Origin: Marinobacterium halophilum
Lineage (GTDB): Bacteria; Pseudomonadota; Gammaproteobacteria; Pseudomonadales; Balneatricaceae
Length of the DNA: 64,000 nt
Reading direction: 5' to 3'
Assembly: GCF_003014615.1 (NCBI RefSeq)
Contig: NZ_PYGI01000015.1
Coordinates: 1-64,000 of the forward strand
The position numbers and the translations under genes are program-made. This document shows, in pieces, positions 54,106 through 62,558 of the stretch. The notes beneath the pieces were generated by a model. That model did not search any database, was not told where the DNA came from, and saw only the letters and a list, made by a program, of their open reading frames with translations. Within the stretch, counting starts at the first letter, position 1. The number at the start of each line of letters is the position of its first letter.

Positions 54106-55566
54106 TCAGAGCTTGATGCAGATATTTTTGGTTTCGGTGTAGAACTCGAGACCGTGTACACCGCCCTCACGTCCAATACCGGACTGCTTGGCACCACCGA
54201 ACGAGGTACGCAGGTCACGCAGGAACCAGGAGTTAACCCAAGCCAGACCCACTTCCATCTGCTCAGCAACGCGAACGGCACGGGCAGAATTCTCGGTCCA
54301 GATGGCGCATGCCAGGCCATAATCAGTGTCATTCGCCAGTGCAATTGCTTCGTCTTCAGTATCGAACGGGCGAATATGGCAGCATGGGCCAAAGATCTCT
54401 TCGCGAATCACGCGGGCATCATCTGACAAGCCCGTCCAGATGGTCGGCTCGATCCAGGCACCATCGTTGAGCTCGGCACCCATGTCCGGAATCCCGCCAC
54501 CGATCTCGACGGTCGCGCCCTCTTCACGGGCCAGGTCGTAGTAGTATTTGACCTTGTCGCGGTGTTCGAGGCTGACCAGCGGGCCAAAGTTGGCTTCCTT
54601 GTCTTCCGGGCGACCCAATTTCAGCTTGGCAACCTCTTCCTTCATGCGGGAGAGAAATTTCTCGAAAACCGGACGTTCGACATAAACCCGCTCGGTACCC
54701 AGACACACCTGGCCGCAGTTAACGAAGGCAGAACGCATGGTGCCTTCCACGGCTTTCTCAATATCACAATCGGCAAAGACGATGCCCGGGTTCTTGCCGC
54801 CACACTCCATGGAGATGTTGCGCAGTCCCACTGATGCGGCACGCATGATCGCTTCACCGGTACGGGTTTCACCGGTAAAGGTAATCGCATTGACTAACGG
54901 GTGTGTGGTCAGGAATTCGCCAGCAGACTGAGGGCCAAAGCCATGCACTACGTTAAACACACCTGCCGGCACGCCACACTCGTTCATGACTTCACCGAGC
55001 AGCGTAGTCGTCGCAGGGGTTTCTTCAGAAGGCTTCACGACCACGGTGTTACCACAGGCCAGTGCCGGACCAACTTTGAAGGTCATCAACAGCAGCGGCA
55101 GGTTCCACGGAGAGATTACGGCAACGACACCCTTGGGTGTACGGTGGCCGACATTCAATGCACCTTTTCCATCCGGGGTATCCATGCGGAACGCTTCGGT
55201 CGGGTGGTTGGCCAGTGTTTCGGAAAATGCCTTGAAGTTCGCAGCGCCACGGGGGATATCAATATGGCTGGCGATAGAGCGCGGCTTACCGGTATCACGG
55301 CATTCGGCTTCGAGGAACTCGTCGAAACGTTCATTGATACGGTCCGCAACCTTGTTCAGCAGATCAGTTCGCTGTGCCTGGGTCAGCTTGCTCCAGGGCC
55401 CCTTCAACGCCGCTTTGGCAGCACGTACGGCGGCATCGACTTCAGCTTCGCCGGCTTCATGGATCATGCCGATCAGGCTGTTATCCACCGGGCAACGGTT
55501 CTCGAAGGTCTTGCCGCTGGCAGATGCGACATACTCACCGTTGATAAAGTGTTTGAACTCTTTCAT
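54106..55566 (-). CDS. dmpC: 2-Hydroxymuconic semialdehyde dehydrogenase
   Basis: 486 residues, ALDH superfamily. Catalytic Cys in VNCGQVCLGTERV, general-base Glu in SMECGGKNPG, NAD-site residues SPWNLPLLLMTFKVGPAL. It oxidises the ring-cleavage product 2-hydroxymuconic semialdehyde to 4-oxalocrotonate. First gene of the lower meta operon, preceded by a 197-bp gap with an inverted repeat (55690-55739) and no obvious BenR or DmpR site. Confidence 0.96.
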   Translation of the reverse strand: MKEFKHFINGEYVASASGKTFENRCPVDNSLIGMIHEAGEAEVDAAVRAAKAALKGPWSKLTQAQRTDLLNKVADRINERFDEFLEAECRDTGKPRSIASHIDIPRGAANFKAFSETLANHPTEAFRMDTPDGKGALNVGHRTPKGVVAVISPWNLPLLLMTFKVGPALACGNTVVVKPSEETPATTTLLGEVMNECGVPAGVFNVVHGFGPQSAGEFLTTHPLVNAITFTGETRTGEAIMRAASVGLRNISMECGGKNPGIVFADCDIEKAVEGTMRSAFVNCGQVCLGTERVYVERPVFEKFLSRMKEEVAKLKLGRPEDKEANFGPLVSLEHRDKVKYYYDLAREEGATVEIGGGIPDMGAELNDGAWIEPTIWTGLSDDARVIREEIFGPCCHIRPFDTEDEAIALANDTDYGLACAIWTENSARAVRVAEQMEVGLAWVNSWFLRDLRTSFGGAKQSGIGREGGVHGLEFYTETKNICIKL

Positions 55567-55689
55567 GGCTCACCTTGATCTGTCTCGGCCGGCCGCAAGC
55601 GCGCGCCGATCATTTTATTGTTGGATCACACGGCAACAGCCCTTACTTTCAAAGGACTGCCCGCCAGATTGAAATCCAGTATAGCGTTG

Positions 55690-55739
55690 CAAAAACGGGA
55701 TGAAACAGCCAAAAACGAGGGCTTGAAATCCCGTTTGTG
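55690..55739. promoter_or_regulatory. Spaced inverted repeat upstream of dmpC
   Basis: CAAAAACGGGAT (55690-55701) and ATCCCGTTTGTG (55728-55739) are inverted with one mismatch and a 26-bp spacer. It is a possible operator for the lower meta operon. A TATACT at the downstream side could be its -10. Confidence 0.45.
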
Positions 55740-55763
55740 GAATTAAATGCATATTTGTGATTG

Positions 55764-56948
55764 CTAATCAGCCTCCACTCGCACCTGACGCATCCGCAGC
55801 ACGTTCTGCAGCGCATATACGGCGGACCCCAGCACTACGCCCCAGAAGGCAGCACCGATGCCCAGGATGCTGATGCCGGAGGCTGTCGCCATGAAGGTTA
55901 TCAACGACGCATCCAGTTGCTTCTTGTCTTCCAAGGCAGCACTCAGACTGTTGCTGATTGCGCTCAACAGCGCCAACCCTGCGATGATGGCGATCATTTC
56001 CGCAGGGAAACTGGTAAAAAACAACACAATGCTACCGGCCAGAATGCCGCCTATGAGGTAGAACACACCATTGGCCACTCCGGCCCAGTAGCGTTTGTCC
56101 GGGTTTTCATGCGCTTCGGAGCTGGTACAGATCGAGGCGGTGATGGCGGCAATCACTGTGGTAATGCCACCGAAGAACGCGGTCGGTATTGATACCAGTG
56201 ACAGCATCGACACAATTGGCCTGGAAGCGAAACGGTAGCCCGAGGCCTTGAGGATGGTAAAGCCCGGCAAGAACTGCCCCGTCAGGCTGACAATCACCAG
56301 CGGCAGCGCCAGCCCCAGCGTCGAACTCAAGCTCCACTCGGGCATGATCAAAATCGGGCTGGCCAGTCGCCATTCCAGCTGGCTCAAGTTGGCATCCAGG
56401 GCGGTGACGGACAGCACCACACCCAACACCACCATCAGCACCAGAAAATAGGCACGGCTGACGAACTTGAACAGTACAAAGCCGAGAATCATCACACTGG
56501 TCACCAGCGGGACCGAATCCAGCGCCCGAAAAGCCCCCAGCCCGAAGTCAAACAGGATACCCGCCATCATGGCGGCGGCGACCCCTGTCGGGATCAGCTG
56601 CACCACCCTGTCAAACAGACCGGTGATGCCGATCAGGAAAATGATGACCGCTGCGGTGATATAGGCGGCTACCGCTTCGTTGATCGACAGCTCCGGGAAG
56701 AGCGTAACCAGCAGCACCGTACCCGGTGCCGACCAGGCCGTGATCACCGGAATGCGAAACCAGAGGCTCAGTGCAATCCCGGTCACAGCTGCGCCGATGG
56801 AGATCGCCAAGACCCATGAGGTCATCATCTCCACCGAGATACCGGCGTTCTGAGCCGCCTGGAAAAAGATCGCAAGCGGCCCGGAATAGGACACCAGCAC
56901 AGCCATCAGGCCGGCGATAATGGTTGAGATCGAAAGGTCTTTCAGCAT
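55764..56948 (-). CDS. benE: Benzoate/H+ symporter
   Basis: 394 residues, about twelve helices. VSYSGPLAIFFQAAQNAG, TAWSAPGTVLL and the long GFKLVP-like region LFKFVSRAYFLV fit the BenE family. It brings benzoate in with protons. Start codon overlaps the stop of the RidA-family gene; last gene of the ben block. Confidence 0.93.
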   Translation of the reverse strand: MLKDLSISTIIAGLMAVLVSYSGPLAIFFQAAQNAGISVEMMTSWVLAISIGAAVTGIALSLWFRIPVITAWSAPGTVLLVTLFPELSINEAVAAYITAAVIIFLIGITGLFDRVVQLIPTGVAAAMMAGILFDFGLGAFRALDSVPLVTSVMILGFVLFKFVSRAYFLVLMVVLGVVLSVTALDANLSQLEWRLASPILIMPEWSLSSTLGLALPLVIVSLTGQFLPGFTILKASGYRFASRPIVSMLSLVSIPTAFFGGITTVIAAITASICTSSEAHENPDKRYWAGVANGVFYLIGGILAGSIVLFFTSFPAEMIAIIAGLALLSAISNSLSAALEDKKQLDASLITFMATASGISILGIGAAFWGVVLGSAVYALQNVLRMRQVRVEAD

Positions 56949-57352
56949 TACCCCTCCCCCCGATCAATGACGGCGACCGCTTTCACCTCCAGAAAATAGC
57001 CGGGTGCGCCGCACAGCGAAGCGGCTCCAATGGCGGTCCAGGCCGGGTAGCAGCCTTTCATGTAGCGGTTGCGGACGTCCATGTAGAGCGGCAGGTCACG
57101 CATGTCGGTGTGATAGCTGGTCACTTCAACCAGATCCTCGAAGCGGGCACCCGCGGCATCCAGAATTCGTTTCATGTTCTCGAACACCTGCACGAACTGG
57201 GTTTCCTTGTCAGCCACCAGCTCACGCTGGTCATTGCGGCCGATCTGACCGGCAATATAGAGCGTGTCATTGACCAGCACCGCCGGGGCGTAGCCGATCT
57301 CGTCACGGATGAATTCCATTCCTTCAGGCACGATTATTGTTTTTGTTGCCAT
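56948..57352 (-). CDS. RidA/YjgF-family protein
   Basis: 134 residues from the ATG at 57352, seven bases after GAGGAG. The family core GDIGRNDQRELV-like segment and conserved Arg in DVRNRYMKGCYPAWTAIGA are seen. RidA proteins hydrolyse reactive imines/enamines; a related branch includes 2-aminomuconate deaminases of meta pathways. Placed between benD and benE, it may remove a by-product of aromatic breakdown. Function not certain. Confidence 0.82.
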   Translation of the reverse strand: MATKTIIVPEGMEFIRDEIGYAPAVLVNDTLYIAGQIGRNDQRELVADKETQFVQVFENMKRILDAAGARFEDLVEVTSYHTDMRDLPLYMDVRNRYMKGCYPAWTAIGAASLCGAPGYFLEVKAVAVIDRGEG

Positions 57353-57380
57353 CATGTTTCTCCTCAGCATAAAACGGAAA

Positions 57381-57400
57381 AGCAGGGCCGGAGCCCTGCT
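57381..57400 (-). terminator. Hairpin between benD and the RidA gene
   Basis: AGCAGGGC-CGGA-GCCCTGCT, perfect 8-bp stem with a 4-base loop, followed on the minus strand by TTTCCGTTTT. It may partially stop transcription or stabilise the upstream ben mRNA, lowering ridA-benE output. Confidence 0.55.
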
Positions 57401-57417
57401 TGGTTTGGATAAAAATT

Positions 57418-58203
57418 TCAGCCCTGGTCGCCACCACCCACCGGCAATACCGTACCGGTAATGTAGGAGGCCTCGTCCGAGGCCAGAAAGAGTATGGCGT
57501 TGGCCTGCTCTTCCGGAACGCTGTAGCGCTTCATGAAAGTAGAGTCGATGGTTTGGTCGACAATGGTCTGGTACCAGTCCTTCTCCTGCTGATTCATGGT
57601 GTCGTTGTTGCGCGGAATGCGCCGCTCGCCCACATCGGTCCCGCCCGGCGCCACCGCATTGACGCGGATGCCATGTTTGGCATTTTCAAAGGCCATGCAC
57701 ACGGTCATGGCATTAACCCCCCCCTTGGCCGCCGCATAGGGCACACGGTTAAGGCCCTTGGTTGCGATGGAGGATACATTCACGATCACTCCACTCTGTT
57801 GCTTCTGCATCTGCGCCAGCACGGCATGACAGCACCAGAGGGTCGGGAACAGTGAACGACGGATCTCGGCCTCAACCTGTTCCTCTTCATAGGCCTCGTA
57901 GGGTTTAGCCCAGATGGTGCCGCCCACGTTGTTGACCAGAATATCGATGCGGCCAAAATGGCTGACGGCCGCATCGATCGCCTTGCAGGCACCGGCATAC
58001 TGTTCCAGGTCTACATTGATAGTCTGTACCGCTGCGGCACCGGCGGCCAGGGCTTCTTCAGCCACTTCCTTGATGATCTCGGAGCGATCCACCAACAGTA
58101 GACTGGCTTTCTCGACCGCCATCTGCAGGGCGACGGCACGGCCGATTCCCTGGGCCGCACCGGTGACCACGGCCACCTTGTTTTTAAAACGTTCAGCTCG
58201 CAT
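57418..58203 (-). CDS. benD: Benzoate cis-diol dehydrogenase
   Basis: 261 residues from the ATG at 58203 with GGGGAG upstream; the longer frame runs into benC. SDR motifs GAAQGIGRA, NNVGGTIW and YAAAKGGVNAM. It oxidises and decarboxylates 1,6-dihydroxycyclohexa-2,4-diene-1-carboxylate to catechol with NAD. Sequence agrees with BenD/XylL. Fourth gene of benABCD. Confidence 0.94.
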   Translation of the reverse strand: MRAERFKNKVAVVTGAAQGIGRAVALQMAVEKASLLLVDRSEIIKEVAEEALAAGAAAVQTINVDLEQYAGACKAIDAAVSHFGRIDILVNNVGGTIWAKPYEAYEEEQVEAEIRRSLFPTLWCCHAVLAQMQKQQSGVIVNVSSIATKGLNRVPYAAAKGGVNAMTVCMAFENAKHGIRVNAVAPGGTDVGERRIPRNNDTMNQQEKDWYQTIVDQTIDSTFMKRYSVPEEQANAILFLASDEASYITGTVLPVGGGDQG

Positions 58204-58213
58204 ATCGCTCCCC

Positions 58214-59227
58214 TTACTTGCTCGCGGCAAACTTCTCGTAATGGAAGCTGGCAGGCTGAATGCCCTTTTCCTGCATGAAGCTGTTGACCGCTTCAACCAT
58301 CGGCGGTGGACCGCACAGGTAGATGTCGACATCGCCATCGTGCAAATGGCCCGGCCCCATGTGGTTGGTGACATAGCCCTTCTGCGGCCAGCTGCTGTCT
58401 TCAGATGCCACGCAGGCACTGAAAGTGAAGTTATCGATGGCGCTGGCAAAAGCGTCCAGTTTGCCCATTTCTACCAGATCAGTGTCATTGGTGACACCGT
58501 AGATCAGGTGGATCGGGTATTCGCTGCCGTCCTGCTGGATCTTTTCCAGCATCGCCAAGAAGGGCGCCAGCCCCGTGCCGCCAGCCAGCATCAATACCGG
58601 GCGCTTGATGTCGCGCAGGTAGAAGCTGCCGAAGGGGCCACGCAGGGTAATGTTGTCACCAACATTGGCGTTTTCGGCCATGTAGGTGCTCATCAGGCCT
58701 TCAGGTACGACACGAATCAGGAAAGAAACGGATTCGTCATCCTGATTAACCATAGAGCTGAAGGAGTAGGCTCGGGACTGGTCGGTACCCGGCACCTGAA
58801 CATTGACGTACTGCCCCGGCAGGAAGTGCATGGCACGCACCTGATCACCGGAGACCGTGAAGGAAAGGGTCGACTCGGACAGTCGGTTAATATCAGTCAG
58901 CTTGGCATGCACATCCGCCTGCTGGCTGCGCACACAGACTTCGGATGATGCCGGCACGGTAACCACACAATCGGCTTCCGGGATCATGCGACAGGTCAGC
59001 ACAAACTGCTGTTCAGCTTCCTGATCGGATAGCGCATCCTCGATGTAACCGTCCATCTCATAGCTGCCCGACTCGCAGTGACACTTGCAAGTACCACAGG
59101 CACCATCGCGGCAGTCCAGCGGGATGTTGAGCCCGGAACGATAGGCTGCATCGGCAACCGATTCCATCGGCAAAGTCGTAATGAAGCGTGTCACACCGTC
59201 TTCAAAATTGAGTGCTACTTTATACAT
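58214..59227 (-). CDS. benC: Benzoate 1,2-dioxygenase reductase
   Basis: 337 residues. N-terminal 2Fe-2S domain with CRDGACGTCKCHCESG and FVLTCRM, FAD domain with SRAYSFSSM, NAD domain with LAGGTGLAPFLAML. It carries electrons from NADH to the Rieske oxygenase BenAB. A 71-base gap without a gene separates it from benB; it contains CCTCGG...CCGAGG. Confidence 0.95.
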   Translation of the reverse strand: MYKVALNFEDGVTRFITTLPMESVADAAYRSGLNIPLDCRDGACGTCKCHCESGSYEMDGYIEDALSDQEAEQQFVLTCRMIPEADCVVTVPASSEVCVRSQQADVHAKLTDINRLSESTLSFTVSGDQVRAMHFLPGQYVNVQVPGTDQSRAYSFSSMVNQDDESVSFLIRVVPEGLMSTYMAENANVGDNITLRGPFGSFYLRDIKRPVLMLAGGTGLAPFLAMLEKIQQDGSEYPIHLIYGVTNDTDLVEMGKLDAFASAIDNFTFSACVASEDSSWPQKGYVTNHMGPGHLHDGDVDIYLCGPPPMVEAVNSFMQEKGIQPASFHYEKFAASK

Positions 59228-59298
59228 TGTGTGCTACCTCGGTCCCCTTCAGGGATGCCGATGACACCCCGAGGGACACTTGTTATGTTGGGTCGAGA

Positions 59299-59793
59299 TC
59301 AAAGGTGATAGATATCCACAACGTGGTGGATATAGTCGTTCTTCAGCACAACCTTCTTACGTTTGATCTTCAGCTTGCCGTCATCGCCACGCGCCAGGGT
59401 GACAAACGCGGTACCGAAATAGGTATCGACATCATTGTAACGCACGCTGCTGGTCATCCAGCTGTAGCGCACATCGGCATCGCCGGCGGATGCGTTCAGC
59501 ACCTCCAGGTTGCTCAGCATGTGCTGGGTACGCGGCTCCGGCAAAGAACTGGCGCTGGAGCGGTCGGTACGAATGCGGAACACACGATCTTCCAGGCCAT
59601 CACGACGGGCGTAGTAGATCAGGGAGATCTCGGACTGCGGGTCCTCGGTCAGCTCACCATCCACATCCCAGCTGGGCACCCAGAACTCGGCACCCTTGTC
59701 GTAATGCTCCAGCCAGTTGTCATAGTCCTTGTCATCCAGCGCACGCTGTTCAGAGTGCAGGAAATCACGAATTTCGTCGTAGCTGATAGTCAT
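59299..59793 (-). CDS. benB: Benzoate 1,2-dioxygenase beta subunit
   Basis: 164 residues, SnoaL-like cone fold typical for ring-hydroxylating dioxygenase small subunits (HSEQRALDDKDYDNWLEHY, LEDRVFRIRTDRSSASSLPEP split). It forms the structural core of the alpha3beta3 oxygenase. Three bases separate it from benA. Confidence 0.94.
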   Translation of the reverse strand: MTISYDEIRDFLHSEQRALDDKDYDNWLEHYDKGAEFWVPSWDVDGELTEDPQSEISLIYYARRDGLEDRVFRIRTDRSSASSLPEPRTQHMLSNLEVLNASAGDADVRYSWMTSSVRYNDVDTYFGTAFVTLARGDDGKLKIKRKKVVLKNDYIHHVVDIYHL

Positions 59794-59796
59794 GGC

Positions 59797-61137
59797 TTAC
59801 TCCCCCTTTTCCTTGCGTGCCGCTTCGGTTAACACTTTCTGCCAGTAGTGATGCTGAACGATGTAAAGACCTTCGTCCTCGACCTTCTCGCCACTCATCA
59901 CCGGATGCACACCGATTTTCTTCGCATCTTCATCCTGACCGTCGATCCAGTGTTCGGCACCGCGACACATGTCGTTCCAGGGCAGATTCATGCCCTTGAA
60001 ACCTTCCTGACAGGCGCGGAACTCTTCCAGATCATCCGGAGTCGCCATGCCTGAGGCGTTGAAGAAGTCTTCGTACTGACGGATACGGTGCGCACGCGCT
60101 TCCGCACTCTCGCCCTTGGGCGCGATGCAGTAGATGGTCACTTCGGTTTTGTCGACGGAGATCGGACGGAAGTGACGAATCTGCGAGCTGAACTGGTCCA
60201 TCAGGAACACGTTCGGGTACAGGCAGAGGTTACGCAGGTTGCCGATCATCCAGTCGGCACGATCAGCGCCGAACTTCTCGACCAGCTCATCACGGCGCTC
60301 GTACAGCGGACGGTCCTGCGGGTTGGGCCAATTCATCCACAGCAGAATATGGCCGTGCTCAAAGGCATAGAAACCACCGTTCTGCTTGTTCCAGGTGGAT
60401 GCATCCATCGCCTTCACGTCATCAGCTGACATGCCGGCCTTGCGACGACCCGTGGTGGCAACGTAGTTCCAGTGCGTAGCGGAGACGTGGTAGCCGTCAG
60501 CACCGTTCTCGGCCTGCAGTTTCCAGTTACCGTCATAGACATAGGTGGAGGAGCCGCGGACCACTTCCAGGCCTTCCGGTGACTGGTCAACGATCATGTC
60601 GACGATCTTGGCCGCTTCGCCCAAATGTTCGGTCAGTGGTTTAACATCATCATTCAGAGAACCGAACAGGAAGCCGCGATAGTTTTCCATCCGGACCTTT
60701 TTCAGGTCATGGGAGCCTTCGCAATTGAAGGAGTCCGGATAGCCTGCATCATGGGGATCCTTGACCTTGACCAACTTGCCGGAGTTGTTGAAGCTCCAGC
60801 CATGGAATGGGCAGGTAAAAACGGACTTGTTGTCTTTCTTTTTACGGCAGAGCACAGCGCCTCGGTGGCTGCAGGCGTTGATGAAGCAGTTCAGTTCACC
60901 ATCCTTGTTGTGAGTGATGACGATGGGCTGGCGACCAATATAACCGGTAAAGTAGTCATTCGGGTTGGCGACCTGGCTTTCATGCGCCAAATAGATCCAG
61001 TTGCCTTCGAAGATGTGCTCCATCTCAAGGTCAAACAGCTCGGGATCAGTGAACATGTCACGACGGCCGCGATAAAGACCTTGCTCTTTATCAACCTCCA
61101 TCATACCGCCCACTTTGGCTATCAGATTGTCTTGCAT
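59797..61137 (-). CDS. benA: Benzoate 1,2-dioxygenase alpha subunit
   Basis: 446 residues. Rieske centre Cys89-x-His91-x17-Cys109-x2-His112. Mononuclear iron: Asp214, His217, His222 in [13 protein letters not shown]. It adds O2 to benzoate to form the cis-diol. Length and motifs match BenA/XylX; toluate 1,2-dioxygenase cannot be fully excluded. A strong GGAGGG ribosome site lies six bases upstream, and the promoter carries two BenR/XylS boxes. Confidence 0.95.
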   Translation of the reverse strand: MQDNLIAKVGGMMEVDKEQGLYRGRRDMFTDPELFDLEMEHIFEGNWIYLAHESQVANPNDYFTGYIGRQPIVITHNKDGELNCFINACSHRGAVLCRKKKDNKSVFTCPFHGWSFNNSGKLVKVKDPHDAGYPDSFNCEGSHDLKKVRMENYRGFLFGSLNDDVKPLTEHLGEAAKIVDMIVDQSPEGLEVVRGSSTYVYDGNWKLQAENGADGYHVSATHWNYVATTGRRKAGMSADDVKAMDASTWNKQNGGFYAFEHGHILLWMNWPNPQDRPLYERRDELVEKFGADRADWMIGNLRNLCLYPNVFLMDQFSSQIRHFRPISVDKTEVTIYCIAPKGESAEARAHRIRQYEDFFNASGMATPDDLEEFRACQEGFKGMNLPWNDMCRGAEHWIDGQDEDAKKIGVHPVMSGEKVEDEGLYIVQHHYWQKVLTEAARKEKGE

Positions 61138-61163
61138 GCTATGCCCTCCTTATTGTTTGTCTC

Positions 61164-61226
61164 AGATTAGAGGGCGGTGCCAGTGGTCACTATCCAGCCA
61201 GTGCCATTCTTTATCCCATATGTGCA
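61164..61226 (-). promoter_or_regulatory. BenR/XylS-type promoter of benA
   Basis: Minus strand TGCACATATGGGATA (61226-61212, full match to TGCA-N6-GGNTA) and GGCACTGGCTGGATA (61205-61191, 8 of 9) are 21 bp apart, as at Pm and Pben. A -10 TAATCT (61169-61164) follows 21 bases later. Confidence 0.85.
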
Positions 61227-61279
61227 GCGAGCTTATGCGCCCTTCGGAAAAGTGTGCGAGGGCTCGCACGTTTGTACAT

Positions 61280-61311
61280 AAAAAAACGCCGTCATATGAC
61301 GGCGTAAAAAA
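61280..61311 (-). terminator. Intrinsic terminator after the second catechol dioxygenase gene
   Basis: ACGCCGTCATATGACGGCGT (61286-61305) is a perfect palindrome followed on the minus strand by seven T residues. It separates the xylE-like gene from the benA promoter, so the two are distinct units. Confidence 0.88.
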
Positions 61312-61356
61312 TTCGACTGCGGAACTCATACAGTCGAGTGCAGCACAACAACAGGA

Positions 61357-62280
61357 TCAGGTCAGAACGGTCAGGAAGCGCTCATTCAACTGACGGTCAT
61401 GGTAGAAGATCGCCTTGCCCAGCTCGCTCGCATCCCAGGTCACCGGCTCGTGATCAGGGTAGTGGTAGTCACCACCGGCGAATACTTCGTTGCGGTTGCC
61501 GGACGGGTCGAAGAAGTAGATGGTCTGGCCGTGAGTCAAACCATGACGGGTCGGGCCGATATCAATGGAGGTATTGGTCATGGAGATCAGATCCGCTGCC
61601 TTGAGTACGTCGTTCCAGGTTTCCAGGAAGAAGGAGGCATGGTGGAACTTGCCCGGCTCGGGATGATCGATGAATGCCACATCGTGAGCTTTCATGCTGG
61701 CCGTGAGGAACTGGGCAACGCGCTTGCCATCCGGCGCAACCACCTGTTCAGCCAGATCAAAGCCAAGCACATCCCGGAACAGCTCCAGTGTACGATCCAG
61801 GTTGGGACCATAGAGCAGACAGTGATCGAAGCGGTTCGCCTGCATACCTTGCAGACCACGCGGCCAGGCCTCGGGGTTGCGGTTGCCTACGCCCCACTTG
61901 CCGGTCTGCTGCTTGGTTGCAAAAAGCTCAAAGGCGTGACCTGTCGGGGCAACAAAACGTACGCGATGGCCGCAGTCTTTCAGTTCGCCAGCCGGAATGT
62001 CTTCTACCTCGCAGCCAAATTCGATCAGCTCGGCACGCAGCGTGTCCACCACCTCTTCATTGAGGCATTTGAAGCCCATGAAATCCATGCCGGCCACGTC
62101 TGCTTCACGCAGTACAACGGAGAACTTGTCCACTTCGGTCCAGGCCTTCAGGTAGACTCGTCCCTGGTCGTCACGGTCCATTTCGATCAGGCCGAGAAGA
62201 TCCACGTAGTGTTTGACGGCTTCATCCATATCCAGCACGCGAATCTGCACATGTCCCGGACGCATCACACCTTTTTTCAT
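61357..62280 (-). CDS. xylE: Catechol 2,3-dioxygenase, benzoate-side copy
   Basis: 307 residues from the ATG at 62280. His153, His214 and Glu265 are conserved as in the phenol-operon copy. It sits just upstream of benABCD as its own transcription unit with a BenR-type promoter and a terminator. No ferredoxin gene accompanies it. It should cleave the catechol formed from benzoate, feeding dmpCEFGHI. The substituted stretch at residues 72-115 compared with the other copy could tune substrate preference. Confidence 0.97.
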   Translation of the reverse strand: MKKGVMRPGHVQIRVLDMDEAVKHYVDLLGLIEMDRDDQGRVYLKAWTEVDKFSVVLREADVAGMDFMGFKCLNEEVVDTLRAELIEFGCEVEDIPAGELKDCGHRVRFVAPTGHAFELFATKQQTGKWGVGNRNPEAWPRGLQGMQANRFDHCLLYGPNLDRTLELFRDVLGFDLAEQVVAPDGKRVAQFLTASMKAHDVAFIDHPEPGKFHHASFFLETWNDVLKAADLISMTNTSIDIGPTRHGLTHGQTIYFFDPSGNRNEVFAGGDYHYPDHEPVTWDASELGKAIFYHDRQLNERFLTVLT

Positions 62281-62336
62281 AGCCACCTCTTTTATTATCT
62301 GTTCGGCTGAGACCAGCATCAGCCGCCATGACTCGA

Positions 62337-62397
62337 CTATTACAGGCCAACGCCCGGCTTTAAATCCGCCCAATGCAAGCTTTATCCACTGCCTGCA
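62337..62397 (-). promoter_or_regulatory. BenR/XylS-type promoter of the second catechol dioxygenase gene
   Basis: Minus strand TGCAGGCAGTGGATA (62397-62383, full match) and TGCATTGGGCGGATT (62377-62363, 8 of 9) with 20-bp offset, then TAATAG (62342-62337) as -10 after 20 bases. GCCTGCA is tandemly repeated beside the distal box. Confidence 0.7.
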
Positions 62398-62456
62398 GCC
62401 TGCAGCCTACTCAACATCAGCCTCGGCACGATTAATGCGGTGATTGAATAGTGCAT

Positions 62457-62519
62457 TGCAGTTTCTGGACACACGTCTGCACGCTGCGGCTATTGGTGCC
62501 GATCAGGGTTCTTTCTAAT
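62457..62519 (+). promoter_or_regulatory. BenR/XylS-type promoter of the ABC importer operon
   Basis: TGCAGTTTCTGGACA (62457-62471, 8 of 9) and TGCACGCTGCGGCTA (62478-62492, full match) are 21 bp apart, followed by TCTAAT (62514-62519) after 21 bases. It is divergent from the dioxygenase promoter in the same 278-bp gap. Confidence 0.75.
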
Positions 62520-62558
62520 CAGTGGACCATAACAATAAAACTCCACGAGAGGTCTCAC

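Noticed and set aside
52204-54426. A 740-codon rightward open frame opposite dmpG-dmpF-dmpE
   Set aside because: It is the mirror of three well-recognised genes; its translation is rich in His, Gln, Gly and Asp in the way typical of antisense frames in GC-rich DNA, and it has no family motif.
55567-55763. A sigma-54 or BenR promoter before dmpC
   Set aside because: No GG-N10-GC element and no TGCA-N6-GGNTA pair on the coding strand in this gap.
62391-62404. Tandem GCCTGCA repeat as a CRISPR or satellite element
   Set aside because: Only two units; explained as sequence next to a BenR-type box.
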